A DNA stretch of 59,178 nt from an uncultured Muribaculaceae bacterium (GCA_944321715.1 CALUMJ010000009.1:1-59178); one strand, 5' to 3'. Counted from the stretch's first letter, positions 9,346 through 18,124 are shown. The notes: generated by a model not told the origin, from the letters alone. A program made the numbers and translations.

Positions 9346-9524
9346 GGGGGGGTATCAAAATTGGCAGCACCCACCTCGTAGGGACGCACGGCTCGTGCGT
9401 CCGTGTGCCGCAAGGTGCTGTTAACCATTTGTAAGTTAGTAGGATACATAATTAATTGCGCAGCGGACGCACGAGCCGTGCGTCCCTACAAAATTGCGCA
9501 AATCTGCATTTTGATACACCCCCT
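9346..9524 (+). mobile_element. MITE family A, copy 1
   Basis: About 179 bp with outer inverted ends GGTATCAAAATT and, on the other side, ATTTTGATACACC. Nested inside are two inverted palindromic blocks, GTAGGGACGCACGGCTCG (from 9378) and its complement (9465-9489). There is no coding capacity. Copy 2 at 10698-10874 is the same element in the opposite orientation. Confidence 0.75.
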
Positions 9525-9561
9525 ATTGCGCTCGATTTCGCTATATTTAGATAATATATGA

Positions 9562-9631
9562 TGCGCCTCGGCAATACGAAAAAATCAGCAAGCTGTTTTT
9601 TTGTATTGCACTCGACTTTCGCTATATTTGC
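9562..9631 (+). repeat. Promoter-bearing repeat family D, single copy
   Basis: The sequence CGCCTCGGCAATACG, a CAGCAAGCTG hairpin flanked by A and T runs, then TTTG (9606-9609 area), a 19-nt spacer and TATATTTG (9623-9630) is homologous to the tandem units at 58918-59178. Here it supplies the promoter of the DUF5672 gene that starts at 9650. Confidence 0.65.
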
Positions 9632-9649
9632 ACAATAGCATTAATTAGA

Positions 9650-10435
9650 ATGAAAACTTTAGTAAAAGTAATAATTCCCCTCTATAAAAGTAATTTGGGA
9701 GATTGGGAAAAAGCGGCATTAGCCAATAACATACATGTCCTATCTTCGTACCCCATTATTTTTATTAAGCCAAAAGATTTGAATATCCAACAAATAACGA
9801 ATCAATATCCTCAAATTACCGTCATGGATGTTTCTAATGACTGGTTAGGAGTAAAGCGAGGTGTCAAAGGGTATAATGAAATGATGATGTCAAAAGAATT
9901 TTACGATTTGTTTCCCGACACAGAATACATTCTAATCTGTCATACCGATGCGTGGGTATTCCGCGATGAACTAAAAAGATGGTGTAATGAAGGATATGAC
10001 TTGGTTGCCGCTCCATGGCCTACAAAGCCATACTATAAATCATTTCTATTACAGAAGCTATTACATGTGACTTATATGTTTACCAACAGTTCGGATAGAC
10101 GATTCAGGCAAAAGTTATGTGGGAAAGTTGGCAATGGCGGTTTATGCCTGCGAAGAGTTGAAGCTTTTAAGCAGGCTTGTGAAAAATACAAGGACGAAAT
10201 CTCATTTTATAACAAACATTCTGACTCGCAACACAATGAAGATGTGTTCTGGGCATTCAGACCAGAAGGAATATCCTATCCCGACGAAGCGACTGCTTTA
10301 CAATTTGCATTCGACGTCAAACCTAAACTTTGCTATAAATTAAATGGGCGAAGACTTCCCATGGGGTGTCATGGGTTCATACCTAAAAAACGAATCAAAT
10401 TTTGGAAACGATTCATTCCCGGACATCAAGCATAA
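9650..10435 (+). CDS. DUF5672 family protein (probable glycosyltransferase-like)
   Basis: The 261-residue protein matches the DUF5672 pattern, with YILICHTDAWVF (a DxD-like metal site near residues 107-109), a GYDLVAAPWP motif, GNGGLCLRR, NEDVFW and a final PMGCHGF. These proteins resemble GT-A glycosyltransferases and usually sit in surface-glycan loci; the substrate is unknown. The gene is visibly richer in AT, with AT-rich codon choice, than its neighbours. It stands alone between two inverted MITE copies. Both points suggest acquisition by transfer. Confidence 0.8.
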   Translation: MKTLVKVIIPLYKSNLGDWEKAALANNIHVLSSYPIIFIKPKDLNIQQITNQYPQITVMDVSNDWLGVKRGVKGYNEMMMSKEFYDLFPDTEYILICHTDAWVFRDELKRWCNEGYDLVAAPWPTKPYYKSFLLQKLLHVTYMFTNSSDRRFRQKLCGKVGNGGLCLRRVEAFKQACEKYKDEISFYNKHSDSQHNEDVFWAFRPEGISYPDEATALQFAFDVKPKLCYKLNGRRLPMGCHGFIPKKRIKFWKRFIPGHQA

Positions 10436-10697
10436 AAGCACAAGAATAATCTCCATCCATGCAGCATTGACGGCTTGTCAACAGGGAGTTGCGTCGCCGC
10501 ATGGACCAGACTGGAAAAGAGCGCATCGCACAGTGCTTCGACGTTGAGGAATATGCTCGGCAATTCATGTCGCTGTTTCTATTGCTGTAGCCGGGAAAAT
10601 TGTCGCTCGAGGGTTGCTATTTTATTGCGCTGGCAGCCGTATAATTTGGATTTGCGTTTGCCGTTTTTCTGGATTTGCAAATCCTCATACTCGCAAT

Positions 10698-10874
10698 GGG
10701 AGGTATCAAAATTGCAGATTTGCGCAATTTTGTAGGGACGCACGGCTCGTGCGTCCGCTGCGCAATCAGACGCATATTCTGCTAATTTACAAATGGTTGG
10801 TAGTGCCTTACAGCACACGGACGCACGGGCCGTGCGTCCCTACGAGGTGGGTCTTGCCAATTTTGATACCCCCC
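10698..10874 (-). mobile_element. MITE family A, copy 2 (inverted)
   Basis: About 177 bp, bounded by GGTATCAAAATT and AATTTTGATACCCC. Read on the minus strand it lines up with copy 1 (9346-9524): the arm with CGAGGTGGG and the arm with GCAGATTTGCGCAA are swapped in order. Internal palindromes of the GGGACGCACGGCTCG type are retained. Confidence 0.75.
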
Positions 10875-10896
10875 AATGGTGTCGGCTGTCGGGAAG

Positions 10897-10933
10897 AAAA
10901 TACGAGGGGGCTGCATAAGCGGCAGCCCCCTCG
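10897..10933 (-). terminator. Intrinsic terminator of the TPR protein gene
   Basis: A perfect 12-bp GC-rich stem CGAGGGGGCTGC/GCAGCCCCCTCG (10903-10914 with 10922-10933) is followed on the minus strand by TATTTTCTT. It lies 24 nt past the stop at 10957. Confidence 0.85.
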
Positions 10934-10956
10934 TCGTTGAAACAACTATTCTATAA

Positions 10957-11631
10957 TCACTTGCCAGCCATAGCTTTGGCACGGGCAAGGTATTTTTCTA
11001 CATCGAAATTATAGTTGCGCGAGAAGCTCGGGTATTTATCCTTGATTTGTTGGAATATGTCGGCTTCGGCAGCGTAGTTCTTTTGTTCGCGATATATGGT
11101 TGCTTTCTTTACCATGAAAAGCGGAGTGTAGTAGCTGTTGTCGGCCGAGAGCGAAATAGCCTTGTCGTATGCGCCCAAAGCCTCGTCGAGCTTGCCGGTG
11201 TTCACATAGCAGTCGCCAAGAAGCGATTGCGAAGCTGGACCTATTATAGTGCCTTCGGGGTCGAAATTGTTGAGGTAGCTGATGGCTTCGTCATATTTTC
11301 CGTCGTTGTAAAGCAGTATGGCAGCATTCAGGTTTGCGCGGTTTGCTGTCGAATTGCTGTAATTTTCGGCAACGGCCATGTATTGTGCCAGGGCTATCGA
11401 GTCATTGCCTTGTGCAAGTTGCATGTCGGCTTGGGAAATTTCGTTTTTGGCACTTTCGATGCCCGGATTCCTCACGCCGTATATGTAAATCATTATAGCG
11501 GCGGCTATGACGACAATTATGCCGCATGCCCAGTAGATGTAGTTTTTGTTGCTTTCGACTTTCTGCTCCATCGACGACAACGATTCGTTGAGTTCGTCAA
11601 TCGAGGTACGAGTGTTTTCTTTGTTAGCCAT
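10957..11631 (-). CDS. Membrane-anchored tetratricopeptide repeat protein
   Basis: A Bacteroidales protein of about 224 residues. It has a short N-terminal coiled coil (ELNESLSSMEQKVESNK), one membrane helix (about residues 30-50, YWACGIIVVIAAAIMIYIYG) and a TPR-type region of helical pairs (QGNDSIALAQYMAVAENY; YNDGKYDEAISYLNNF; NTGKLDEALGAYDKAI). It probably scaffolds periplasmic complexes, as YfgM-like proteins do. The start is the ATG at 11631 (MANKEN...): a longer frame to 11730 would begin upstream of the promoter box at 11691-11698. It is monocistronic. Confidence 0.88.
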   Translation of the reverse strand: MANKENTRTSIDELNESLSSMEQKVESNKNYIYWACGIIVVIAAAIMIYIYGVRNPGIESAKNEISQADMQLAQGNDSIALAQYMAVAENYSNSTANRANLNAAILLYNDGKYDEAISYLNNFDPEGTIIGPASQSLLGDCYVNTGKLDEALGAYDKAISLSADNSYYTPLFMVKKATIYREQKNYAAEADIFQQIKDKYPSFSRNYNFDVEKYLARAKAMAGK

Positions 11632-11690
11632 TGGTTTATAACTATGATTTTTTATGTACAATATTCTGATTTTGGATTTGCAAAGGTAAT

Positions 11691-11698
11691 AGTTTCCA
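11691..11698 (-). promoter_or_regulatory. Promoter -7 box of the TPR protein gene
   Basis: TACCTTTG on the minus strand, about 60 nt upstream of the chosen ATG; it rules out the upstream in-frame start. Confidence 0.5.
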
Positions 11699-11953
11699 GC
11701 AAAATAAAAAAACTTTGCACGTTTTTTCATGCGGTTTTTTCATTAAGCTGCGGTTTTGGTGATGGTAAGTAATTTCAAGCCATGTTGCGGGGCTTGGTAC
11801 GTATCATGCGAGCGAAATGAATTAACCAATCGGGATATGGGCATATACAGGTCTTAACATGGCACACATCAGGGGGGGTATGTGCAGAAAAATGCACACT
11901 TGGGGGCGATGCGTGCCGTAAAATGGTGAAATATTATTCTTTTTTCTTAAAAG

Positions 11954-11985
11954 TTTGCTGAGTGGTTTCATTTTCTATATATTTG
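11954..11985 (+). promoter_or_regulatory. Promoter of the XRE-cupin/ligase operon
   Basis: TTTG (11954-11957), a 20-nt spacer and TATATTTG (11978-11985) precede the gene at 12068 by about 80 nt. The rest of the region 11699-12067 shows no gene; a small hairpin around TGTGCAGAAAAATGCACA (about 11880-11897) is the only other structure I noticed. Confidence 0.6.
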
Positions 11986-12067
11986 CTTCAAAGTAGTTAA
12001 GAAACAGTGCCATTTGGCGTGTGTTTAACATTTAAAGTGTTAATACGTAAAAATTATATATTTCAAT

Positions 12068-12625
12068 ATGACAAAAATCGAAGATATAGAAGAGGTGGCC
12101 AAGCGGCTGAAAGGGTTGCGCGAGGCTCTCGACATGAGTGCCGAGGAGGTCGCCAATGTGTGCGGTATCGACAGCAACGTGTATCGTGCCTACGAGAGTG
12201 GCGAAATCGACGTGCCTGTGAGCTTCGTGCGAACATTGGCGCATAAATTCGGCGTGGAGCTGCCGGCAATCTTGTTTGGCGAAGAACCCAAGATGAGCAG
12301 CTATTTCGTCACTCGCTGTGGCAATGGCGTAAGCGTCGAACGGTCGAAGGCCTACAGTTACCAAGCCCTTGCGGCAGGATTTTCAAACAAGGTGATTAAC
12401 CCATACATGGTGACCGTGGAACCGAGCGACAAGCCGCGAGGCGACTACAATTCGCACGACGGGCAAGAGTTCAACTATGTGGTGGAAGGCCGCATGGAGA
12501 TGCAAATTTCGGGCAACACATTCACGCTCGAAACTGGCGACAGCATAATTTTCAACTCGTCGCTGCCGCATCGTATGCGCGCCCTTGACGGCAAGCCGGT
12601 GCGTTTCCTCGCTATTATTTCATAA
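12068..12625 (+). CDS. XRE-family regulator with C-terminal cupin domain
   Basis: The 185-residue protein has an N-terminal Cro/C1-type helix-turn-helix (about 10-65, LREALDMSAEEVANVCGIDSNVYRAYESGE) and a C-terminal cupin barrel (about 105-180, with the HDGQEFNYVVEGRMEMQI and TLETGDSIIFNSSLPHRM motifs). Such HTH-cupin proteins sense a small metabolite. The gene is 20 bp upstream of the CoA ligase, in one operon, so it probably senses the acid or acyl-CoA handled by that enzyme; this is inference. Confidence 0.92.
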   Translation: MTKIEDIEEVAKRLKGLREALDMSAEEVANVCGIDSNVYRAYESGEIDVPVSFVRTLAHKFGVELPAILFGEEPKMSSYFVTRCGNGVSVERSKAYSYQALAAGFSNKVINPYMVTVEPSDKPRGDYNSHDGQEFNYVVEGRMEMQISGNTFTLETGDSIIFNSSLPHRMRALDGKPVRFLAIIS

Positions 12626-12645
12626 CCTGAAAAATCAGTTGTAAT

Positions 12646-14298
12646 ATGTTAGAAAAATATATCGATAAAGTCGATTTCACTTCTTACGAGGACTTTATGC
12701 AGAATTTCCGCATTAATGTTCCCGAAAATTTTAATTTTGCATACGATGTGGTGGACGAGTGGGCGCGCATTGCTCCCGACAAGAAAGCCCTCCTGTGGGT
12801 GAACGAGGCTGGCGAGTCGCGGCAGTTCACGTTTGCCGACATCAAGCGGGAGAGCGACAAGGCCGCATCATATTTCATGCAATTGGGTATAGGGCATGGC
12901 GACATGGTGATGCTCATCATGAAACGCCGTTACCAGTTCTGGACGGCAATCACTGCTTTGCACAAAATAGGTGCGGTGGTGATTCCTGCAACGCACCTGC
13001 TCACCGAGAAAGATATAATATACCGAGCCAATGCCGCCGACATCAAGGCCATAGTGGCTGTGGGCGACGATATTGTGGTGCAGCACATCAACAAGGCGTT
13101 GCCACAGTCGCCGTCGGTGCAGCACGTTATATCAATCGGCCCTGAGATTCCCGAAGGTTGGCACGACTTCAACCGTGGCTGTGAAGAGGCTCCGGAATTT
13201 GTAAAGCCCCAGTTTGTCAATGCCAACGACGACATCTCGCTTATGTATTTCACTTCGGGAACGACTGGCGAACCTAAGATGGTGGCACATGATTTCACCT
13301 ATCCGCTCGGGCACATCATCACGGCTAAATATTGGCACAACCTCGATGAGAACAGCCTCCATTTCACGCTCGCCGACACTGGTTGGGGCAAGGCAGTGTG
13401 GGGCAAGTATTACGGGCAGTGGCTCGTGGGTGCCAACGTGTTTGTATATGATTTCGAGAAATTCAAGCCCGTGGATGTGCTGCACATGATACACAACTAT
13501 GGCATCACGTCGTTTTGCGCGCCGCCGACGGTGTTCCGCTTCCTCATTCGCGAAGATTTGACCCAGTTCGACCTTTCCACGCTCCGCTATTGCACCATTG
13601 CCGGTGAGGCATTGAACCCGAGCGTGTATGACGAATGGCTAAAGTTGACTGGGATAAAATTGATGGAAGCATACGGGCAGACCGAAACGACTGTCACGCT
13701 TGGCACATATCCGTTTGTCGAGCCTCGTCCGGGGTCGATGGGCAAGGTGGGTCCGGTATATGACATTGCGCTGCTCACGTCGGACGGACGTTGGGCCGAA
13801 GATGGCGAGGAGGGCGAAATAGTAATCAAGACGCACGGGAAACGCCCCGTCGGGCTGTTCAAGGAATATTACCGCGACCCCGAATTGACACATCAGCAAT
13901 ACCACGACGACATTTACCATACTGGCGATGTGGCATGGCGCGACGAGGATGGATATTATTGGTTCATCGGGCGCAAAGACGACGTAATCAAGTCGAGCGG
14001 CTACCGCATCGGCCCGTTTGAGGTGGAGTCGGCACTGATGACGCACCCTGCAGTAGTGGAATGTGCCATTACCGGTGTACCCGACGAAATACGCGGACAA
14101 GTGGTAAAGGCTACAATAGTCCTCTCGCATGAATACAAAGGGAAAGAAGGCCCCGAACTTGTAAAGGAAATCCAGGACCACGTGAAACGCACCACAGCAC
14201 CATACAAGTACCCGCGCGTAGTGGAGTTTGTCGATGAATTGCCCAAGACCATAAGCGGCAAAATACGCCGCGTGGAAATCCGCAACAAGCATTGCTAA
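12646..14298 (+). CDS. AMP-forming acyl/acetyl-CoA ligase
   Basis: An adenylate-forming ligase (550 residues) that activates a short or medium carboxylic acid with ATP and transfers it to CoA. Visible motifs are the phosphate-binding loop YFTSGTTGEPKM (201-212), YGQTETT, YHTGD, the hinge GRKDDVIKSSGYRIGPFEVE, and the C-terminal catalytic Lys539 in PKTISGKIRR, the residue acetylated in acetyl-CoA synthetases. At 550 residues it is shorter than canonical Acs (about 650) and closer to the acetyl/medium-chain acyl-CoA synthetases of Bacteroidetes, so the exact substrate is open. It forms an operon with the XRE-cupin gene. Confidence 0.92.
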   Translation: MLEKYIDKVDFTSYEDFMQNFRINVPENFNFAYDVVDEWARIAPDKKALLWVNEAGESRQFTFADIKRESDKAASYFMQLGIGHGDMVMLIMKRRYQFWTAITALHKIGAVVIPATHLLTEKDIIYRANAADIKAIVAVGDDIVVQHINKALPQSPSVQHVISIGPEIPEGWHDFNRGCEEAPEFVKPQFVNANDDISLMYFTSGTTGEPKMVAHDFTYPLGHIITAKYWHNLDENSLHFTLADTGWGKAVWGKYYGQWLVGANVFVYDFEKFKPVDVLHMIHNYGITSFCAPPTVFRFLIREDLTQFDLSTLRYCTIAGEALNPSVYDEWLKLTGIKLMEAYGQTETTVTLGTYPFVEPRPGSMGKVGPVYDIALLTSDGRWAEDGEEGEIVIKTHGKRPVGLFKEYYRDPELTHQQYHDDIYHTGDVAWRDEDGYYWFIGRKDDVIKSSGYRIGPFEVESALMTHPAVVECAITGVPDEIRGQVVKATIVLSHEYKGKEGPELVKEIQDHVKRTTAPYKYPRVVEFVDELPKTISGKIRRVEIRNKHC

Positions 14299-14323
14299 CG
14301 CACTGCCAGTAACGCAATAAGTA

Positions 14324-14369
14324 AAACGGCATAAGTGTCACCCCCTCGCGGGTTGCACTTATGCCGTTT
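14324..14369. terminator. Bidirectional terminator hairpin
   Basis: A perfect 14-bp stem AAACGGCATAAGTG/CACTTATGCCGTTT (14324-14337 with 14356-14369) lies between the convergent ligase and outer-membrane genes. T runs are short in both directions (TTT and TTTT). Confidence 0.7.
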
Positions 14370-14411
14370 CGCTGTATCAATTAGAATGCAGAATTTAAGC
14401 GGTATGTCGTT

Positions 14412-15350
14412 TTAGAACCTGAAGCTGACGTAGAAACGCACTGCGCCGGTTTTCCACTTCGATGAGCCATCGTAGTTTCCCTCGAATATATTGCCGTCGG
14501 AGTCAAAATCTTCGTCGATGTCATCTATGTTTATCACGCTGTCATACTTTGCCTTGCCCCAACGAGCTTCGATGCCGAGCGATATTACCTTGTAGGCTAC
14601 CGACCCACCGGCAATGAAGAATGTGCCGTAGCTGCCACTGAAGTCCTCGGCTGCATAAAGCATCGAGTAGGACGGTGCGACACGGAAATATCCGGCGGCT
14701 TTGATGTGGTCGTAGGGGTTCACTGTCACCGACACGCCGATTGCTGTGCCTATTTCGGCCTGATATACATCTTCGGGTTCGAAATAATACTCGTCCGAGC
14801 CATTGTCGTCGGGATAATAGAAGTTGCCGCCACCGTTGCCATATTCCATTTCATACATATAGTCGCCGTTGAAGAATCCCCATCGGTCTTGGTATTTGGC
14901 AAAGTTTATGTCGAAATAGCTCCAGTCGATGCCGAATTTAATCATGCCCAATATCGGCTTTTTGTGCAGGTAGAACGTCTTGCCCAATGCAATGCCCACG
15001 CCGAAGTCATTTTTCCACGTGCCGTTGAGGTCTTCGAATGTAAGGCTTTGGTTGGCATAGTATATATTGAAATATTTGGCGCGGTCGTTCCAAATCTGCC
15101 TGTTACGGGTATCTTTTTCCGACTCCTCCTGCTCGCTTTTCACTGTTTCGACCGACGATTGCAGTTGGTTGACCATTTGGCGCAGCGAGTCGAGTTCGGC
15201 ATCACGGGCGTCGTCATATAATGATTCTTCGTCAAACACCGTTTCGGCAGCCACGCTGTCGGCTGGCACTGTCATGTCTTGCGCACACACTTGTTGCATG
15301 GTTGCCAACAGCATCATTGCTGTCGATGCAAAAAATATCTTGTATTTCAT
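14412..15350 (-). CDS. Outer-membrane beta-barrel-type protein
   Basis: A 312-residue exported protein: signal peptide (1-23, ending VCAQ), an acidic stretch, a predicted coiled coil (about 55-85, LDSLRQMVNQLQSSVETVKSE), then alternating amphipathic strands rich in Tyr and Phe that end in a terminal Phe (FYVSFRF). This is the usual signature of an outer-membrane barrel. Function is unknown. It lies 23 bp downstream of the TIG-like lipoprotein gene, and the two are probably co-transcribed. Confidence 0.75.
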   Translation of the reverse strand: MKYKIFFASTAMMLLATMQQVCAQDMTVPADSVAAETVFDEESLYDDARDAELDSLRQMVNQLQSSVETVKSEQEESEKDTRNRQIWNDRAKYFNIYYANQSLTFEDLNGTWKNDFGVGIALGKTFYLHKKPILGMIKFGIDWSYFDINFAKYQDRWGFFNGDYMYEMEYGNGGGNFYYPDDNGSDEYYFEPEDVYQAEIGTAIGVSVTVNPYDHIKAAGYFRVAPSYSMLYAAEDFSGSYGTFFIAGGSVAYKVISLGIEARWGKAKYDSVINIDDIDEDFDSDGNIFEGNYDGSSKWKTGAVRFYVSFRF

Positions 15351-15373
15351 TTTTCAGTCGTGATTGTGAATTG

Positions 15374-16312
15374 TTAATTTATATATAAATTTCCGATGAT
15401 TATGGGGTTGTTGTCGTATCGAAGCAAACGTATTTCATACTGCATGCTGCTATAAATGCCGTCTTGTGGAACGGTGAACGTCAAGCCCGATTCGTTGATT
15501 ATGGGATTGTCGATTGTGATGACCTCGTCGCCCATGGCAAGCCCTATAAGGTCGCTATCCCTGAAGCCAGTCCATTGCAATGTCACACTTTCGCCACGTT
15601 CGGCATAATTGTCAAACCACAAGGAACTTGTGCGGTAAGTCTGCATGTCGATGGCGGTTTCTCCGTTATGTTCGAAAATCACCCGATACTGTTGTGTGGC
15701 CGAATTCACTCTGGCTGCTGCCGAATATTCATATATTCCATGTTCTTCGAGCCATGTTGCAACATCGTTGTTGTTGGTCAGTTCGATAGGCTCGCCCAAT
15801 AATTCTCCATAATCTGAAATCTCCTGATAATAGAGTTTGTTGTCGCCGCTTTGTTCGCCATATACGCATATTATGTCGCTGGCGATGTGGTATTGGTCGT
15901 CGGCTGGATGTTGTTCAAAGGGAAAAGGATAGGCATATACAGTGCCGATAAAATGCGTAGCTCCATTTCGTTCAATCGAGACATCTACATCGCCTCCATC
16001 TATAAAATCGATGCCGCCAGGCATTACAAAGACGAGTTTTTCGTCTGTGTATTCCTCTATGCGGGCTTCGGCTGTCGCGCCATTCATGCGGTTATTGACA
16101 TAGATGCGGTCGCTTGCCGAGAAGCCGCTGCCCCTAAGTTCCACCATCGACCCGACGTATATATCCACATAGCCGGGCAATTTCACATTTAATTTACCGT
16201 CCTCTTGCGTTTCTATGTCTTCAAAAGGATTACGCTCATTCTCTACACACGAATTGAGCATGCACATCATTGCTGCAATGATGCCAATTGTACTTTTAAA
16301 TCTATACGACAT
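15374..16312 (-). CDS. IPT/TIG-like lipoprotein
   Basis: A 312-residue lipoprotein: a signal peptide with lipobox LNSC (Cys22), then Ig-like segments. The first (about 45-125: VELRGSGFSASDRIYV ... EKLVFVMP) resembles an IPT/TIG domain. The second begins near 150 and the third (about 235-310: ESVTLQWTGFRDSDLIGL ... LTFTVPQDG) shows the same rhythm. Probably surface- or periplasm-exposed; the partner is unknown. First gene of a two-gene unit with the beta-barrel gene. Confidence 0.75.
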   Translation of the reverse strand: MSYRFKSTIGIIAAMMCMLNSCVENERNPFEDIETQEDGKLNVKLPGYVDIYVGSMVELRGSGFSASDRIYVNNRMNGATAEARIEEYTDEKLVFVMPGGIDFIDGGDVDVSIERNGATHFIGTVYAYPFPFEQHPADDQYHIASDIICVYGEQSGDNKLYYQEISDYGELLGEPIELTNNNDVATWLEEHGIYEYSAAARVNSATQQYRVIFEHNGETAIDMQTYRTSSLWFDNYAERGESVTLQWTGFRDSDLIGLAMGDEVITIDNPIINESGLTFTVPQDGIYSSMQYEIRLLRYDNNPIIIGNLYIN

Positions 16313-16526
16313 TTGTTATAAGTAATTAGTTGTTTATTGGTAAATCCAATTTTTTAACAAAGAAACTAATAAAATTTGTGATGACAGGTTCTGTGATTAT
16401 TAATGTGTGTTAAAGCACCCGTGCCTTGTTTTCTTGGCCAAAATCTAATGGCCTATTTGGGTTTATCTCTTTTGAGCGGTGTGTGGTGGGCGATGTCGGC
16501 ATACCTTTGTCAAGAAAAACAGCTAA

Positions 16527-17954
16527 ATGACCATGGAAAACCATTCAATCGACATCGACAATGCCAATCGGCACGACAAGCAGGTGTTTGCGGCAGCTTA
16601 CAGTGCATGGACCGACTGGGGAGAATTGCGGCGCAAACGTCGTCGCAGCAAGGATTTCACTTACGGTTCGCAGTGGGGCGACGTGGTGACGACGCCCGAT
16701 GGGAGCCGCTGCACCGAACACCAGCAATTGCTTGCTCACGGCCACGAGCCGCTGACCAACAACGTTATACGCCGCCTTGTGCGCAGCGCGGTGGGGCGGT
16801 TTCGCAACATGGTGACTATTGGCGAGGAACGCCGTGACGCAATAGACGAGCTTGACAGCCGTGCGCTTGAGGAATTTTTGATTTCGGGTTGTTGCTTGCA
16901 ACGTATCGGCATTGACAATGATGGCGAGCCGATGGTCGAGAATCTGAATGTGAATCGTTTTTTCTCCAATGTAATGGAAGATGTGCATTGCCGTGACTGT
17001 AAGATTGTGGGCTATCTGCACAATATGAATGTAGGGGAGTTGATTAGGCTGCTTGCACGTGGCGACCGCTCACGTGCCACACGCATCAGGAGCATATACA
17101 GCAATATCGAACCGCACACAGCCGGCTTGCCGTCAATCGGGGCTGATGCCGAGTGTAGTGGCGACTTTTTCACTGCCAGTCATGGGCAGGTGAGGGCGGT
17201 GGAAGTGTGGACGCTCGAATTGAGCGAAGTGCTTGAATGCCACGACCGTGCCACGGCGCAGCTATATGTCTGCGACACGTCGCGGCAACACGGTATCGAT
17301 GCCGAGAACGCCCGTCGGCAAGCTGCCGGCATCGACATCATAGATGCCCGTTGGGGTATCGAGGAAGCATGGCATTGCCGCTGGTTTGCCCCCGACGGGC
17401 ATTGCTTGGCGCATTACACGTCGCCATACGGGCATGGGAGCCACCCGTTTGCCATAAAACTCTATCCGCTCACCGATGGCGAGGTGCATTCATTTGTGGA
17501 GGATGTAATCGACCAGCAGAAGTATATCAACCGCCTCATCACGCTTATCGACCGTGTGATGGGTGCGAGTGCCAAGGGGGTGCTGCTGTTTCCCGATGCT
17601 GCATTGCCCGATGGGTTCACGTGGGACGACCTGAAGCGCATTTGGCGCAGCACCGACGGCATATTGCCATACACCGACGGCTGTTGCACTCACCTGCCGC
17701 AACAGGTTTCGACCAACAACACGGGTATCGGGGCATTTGAGCTGTTGTCGCTGCAAATGCGGCTGATGGAGGAAATCAGCGGCATGGGTAGCGTGCTGCA
17801 AGGCAACAACAATGGTTCACGCCAAGGGGCACAGCTGTATGAGCGGCAAGTGGAAAATGCCACCATAGCTCTTTCCGACATATTTGAAACATTCAACACC
17901 TTCCGCCGCCACCGCGACCAAAAGCTCCGCACCACCCTCCCTCCGCAGCCATAG
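16527..17954 (+). CDS. Phage portal-like protein, isolated
   Basis: The 475-residue soluble protein resembles phage portal proteins seen in Bacteroidales. It has a basic N-terminal motif (WGELRRKRRRSKDFTYGSQW), a TNNVIRRLVRSAVGRFRN segment, a body of mixed strands and the helical clip/stem region (VEDVIDQQKYINRLITLIDRVM). Portals form the dodecameric DNA channel of tailed phages. No terminase, capsid, integrase or tail gene is nearby and the base composition matches the chromosome, so this is either a prophage relic or a domesticated gene. The C terminus (about residue 475) is shorter than many portals. Alternative start at 16533. Confidence 0.6.
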   Translation: MTMENHSIDIDNANRHDKQVFAAAYSAWTDWGELRRKRRRSKDFTYGSQWGDVVTTPDGSRCTEHQQLLAHGHEPLTNNVIRRLVRSAVGRFRNMVTIGEERRDAIDELDSRALEEFLISGCCLQRIGIDNDGEPMVENLNVNRFFSNVMEDVHCRDCKIVGYLHNMNVGELIRLLARGDRSRATRIRSIYSNIEPHTAGLPSIGADAECSGDFFTASHGQVRAVEVWTLELSEVLECHDRATAQLYVCDTSRQHGIDAENARRQAAGIDIIDARWGIEEAWHCRWFAPDGHCLAHYTSPYGHGSHPFAIKLYPLTDGEVHSFVEDVIDQQKYINRLITLIDRVMGASAKGVLLFPDAALPDGFTWDDLKRIWRSTDGILPYTDGCCTHLPQQVSTNNTGIGAFELLSLQMRLMEEISGMGSVLQGNNNGSRQGAQLYERQVENATIALSDIFETFNTFRRHRDQKLRTTLPPQP

Positions 17955-17966
17955 CCCGGTGCGCCG

Positions 17967-18042
17967 CGGCTCGTTACTGCTACAGTGTTGCAACGTTAAT
18001 TGTGTACGGCAAACAAATGTAATTGCAATCACGGCACACCTC
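17967..18042 (+). repeat. Repeat family C, copy 1
   Basis: The blocks CGGCTCGTTACTGCTACA (17967-17984) and AAATGTAATTGCAATCACGG (from 18014) recur in the same order at 54645-54737 with few changes. The spacer between the blocks differs. There is no coding content. Confidence 0.5.
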
Positions 18043-18100
18043 TTGTCGCGCTGCGTTTAATTTGCCTTATGGGCTATGGTTGCATATAAAATAAATGTAG

Positions 18101-18108
18101 TAACTTTG
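18101..18108 (+). promoter_or_regulatory. Promoter -7 box of the symporter gene
   Basis: TAACTTTG matches TAnnTTTG and ends only 16 nt before the TTG start codon at 18125, implying a leader of about 10 nt. Confidence 0.55.
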
Positions 18109-18124
18109 CGGCGAAAGCGATAAT

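Noticed and set aside
16527-17954. A complete prophage
   Set aside because: Only the portal-like gene is present; flanking genes are ordinary chromosomal genes and no integrase or attachment repeats are visible.
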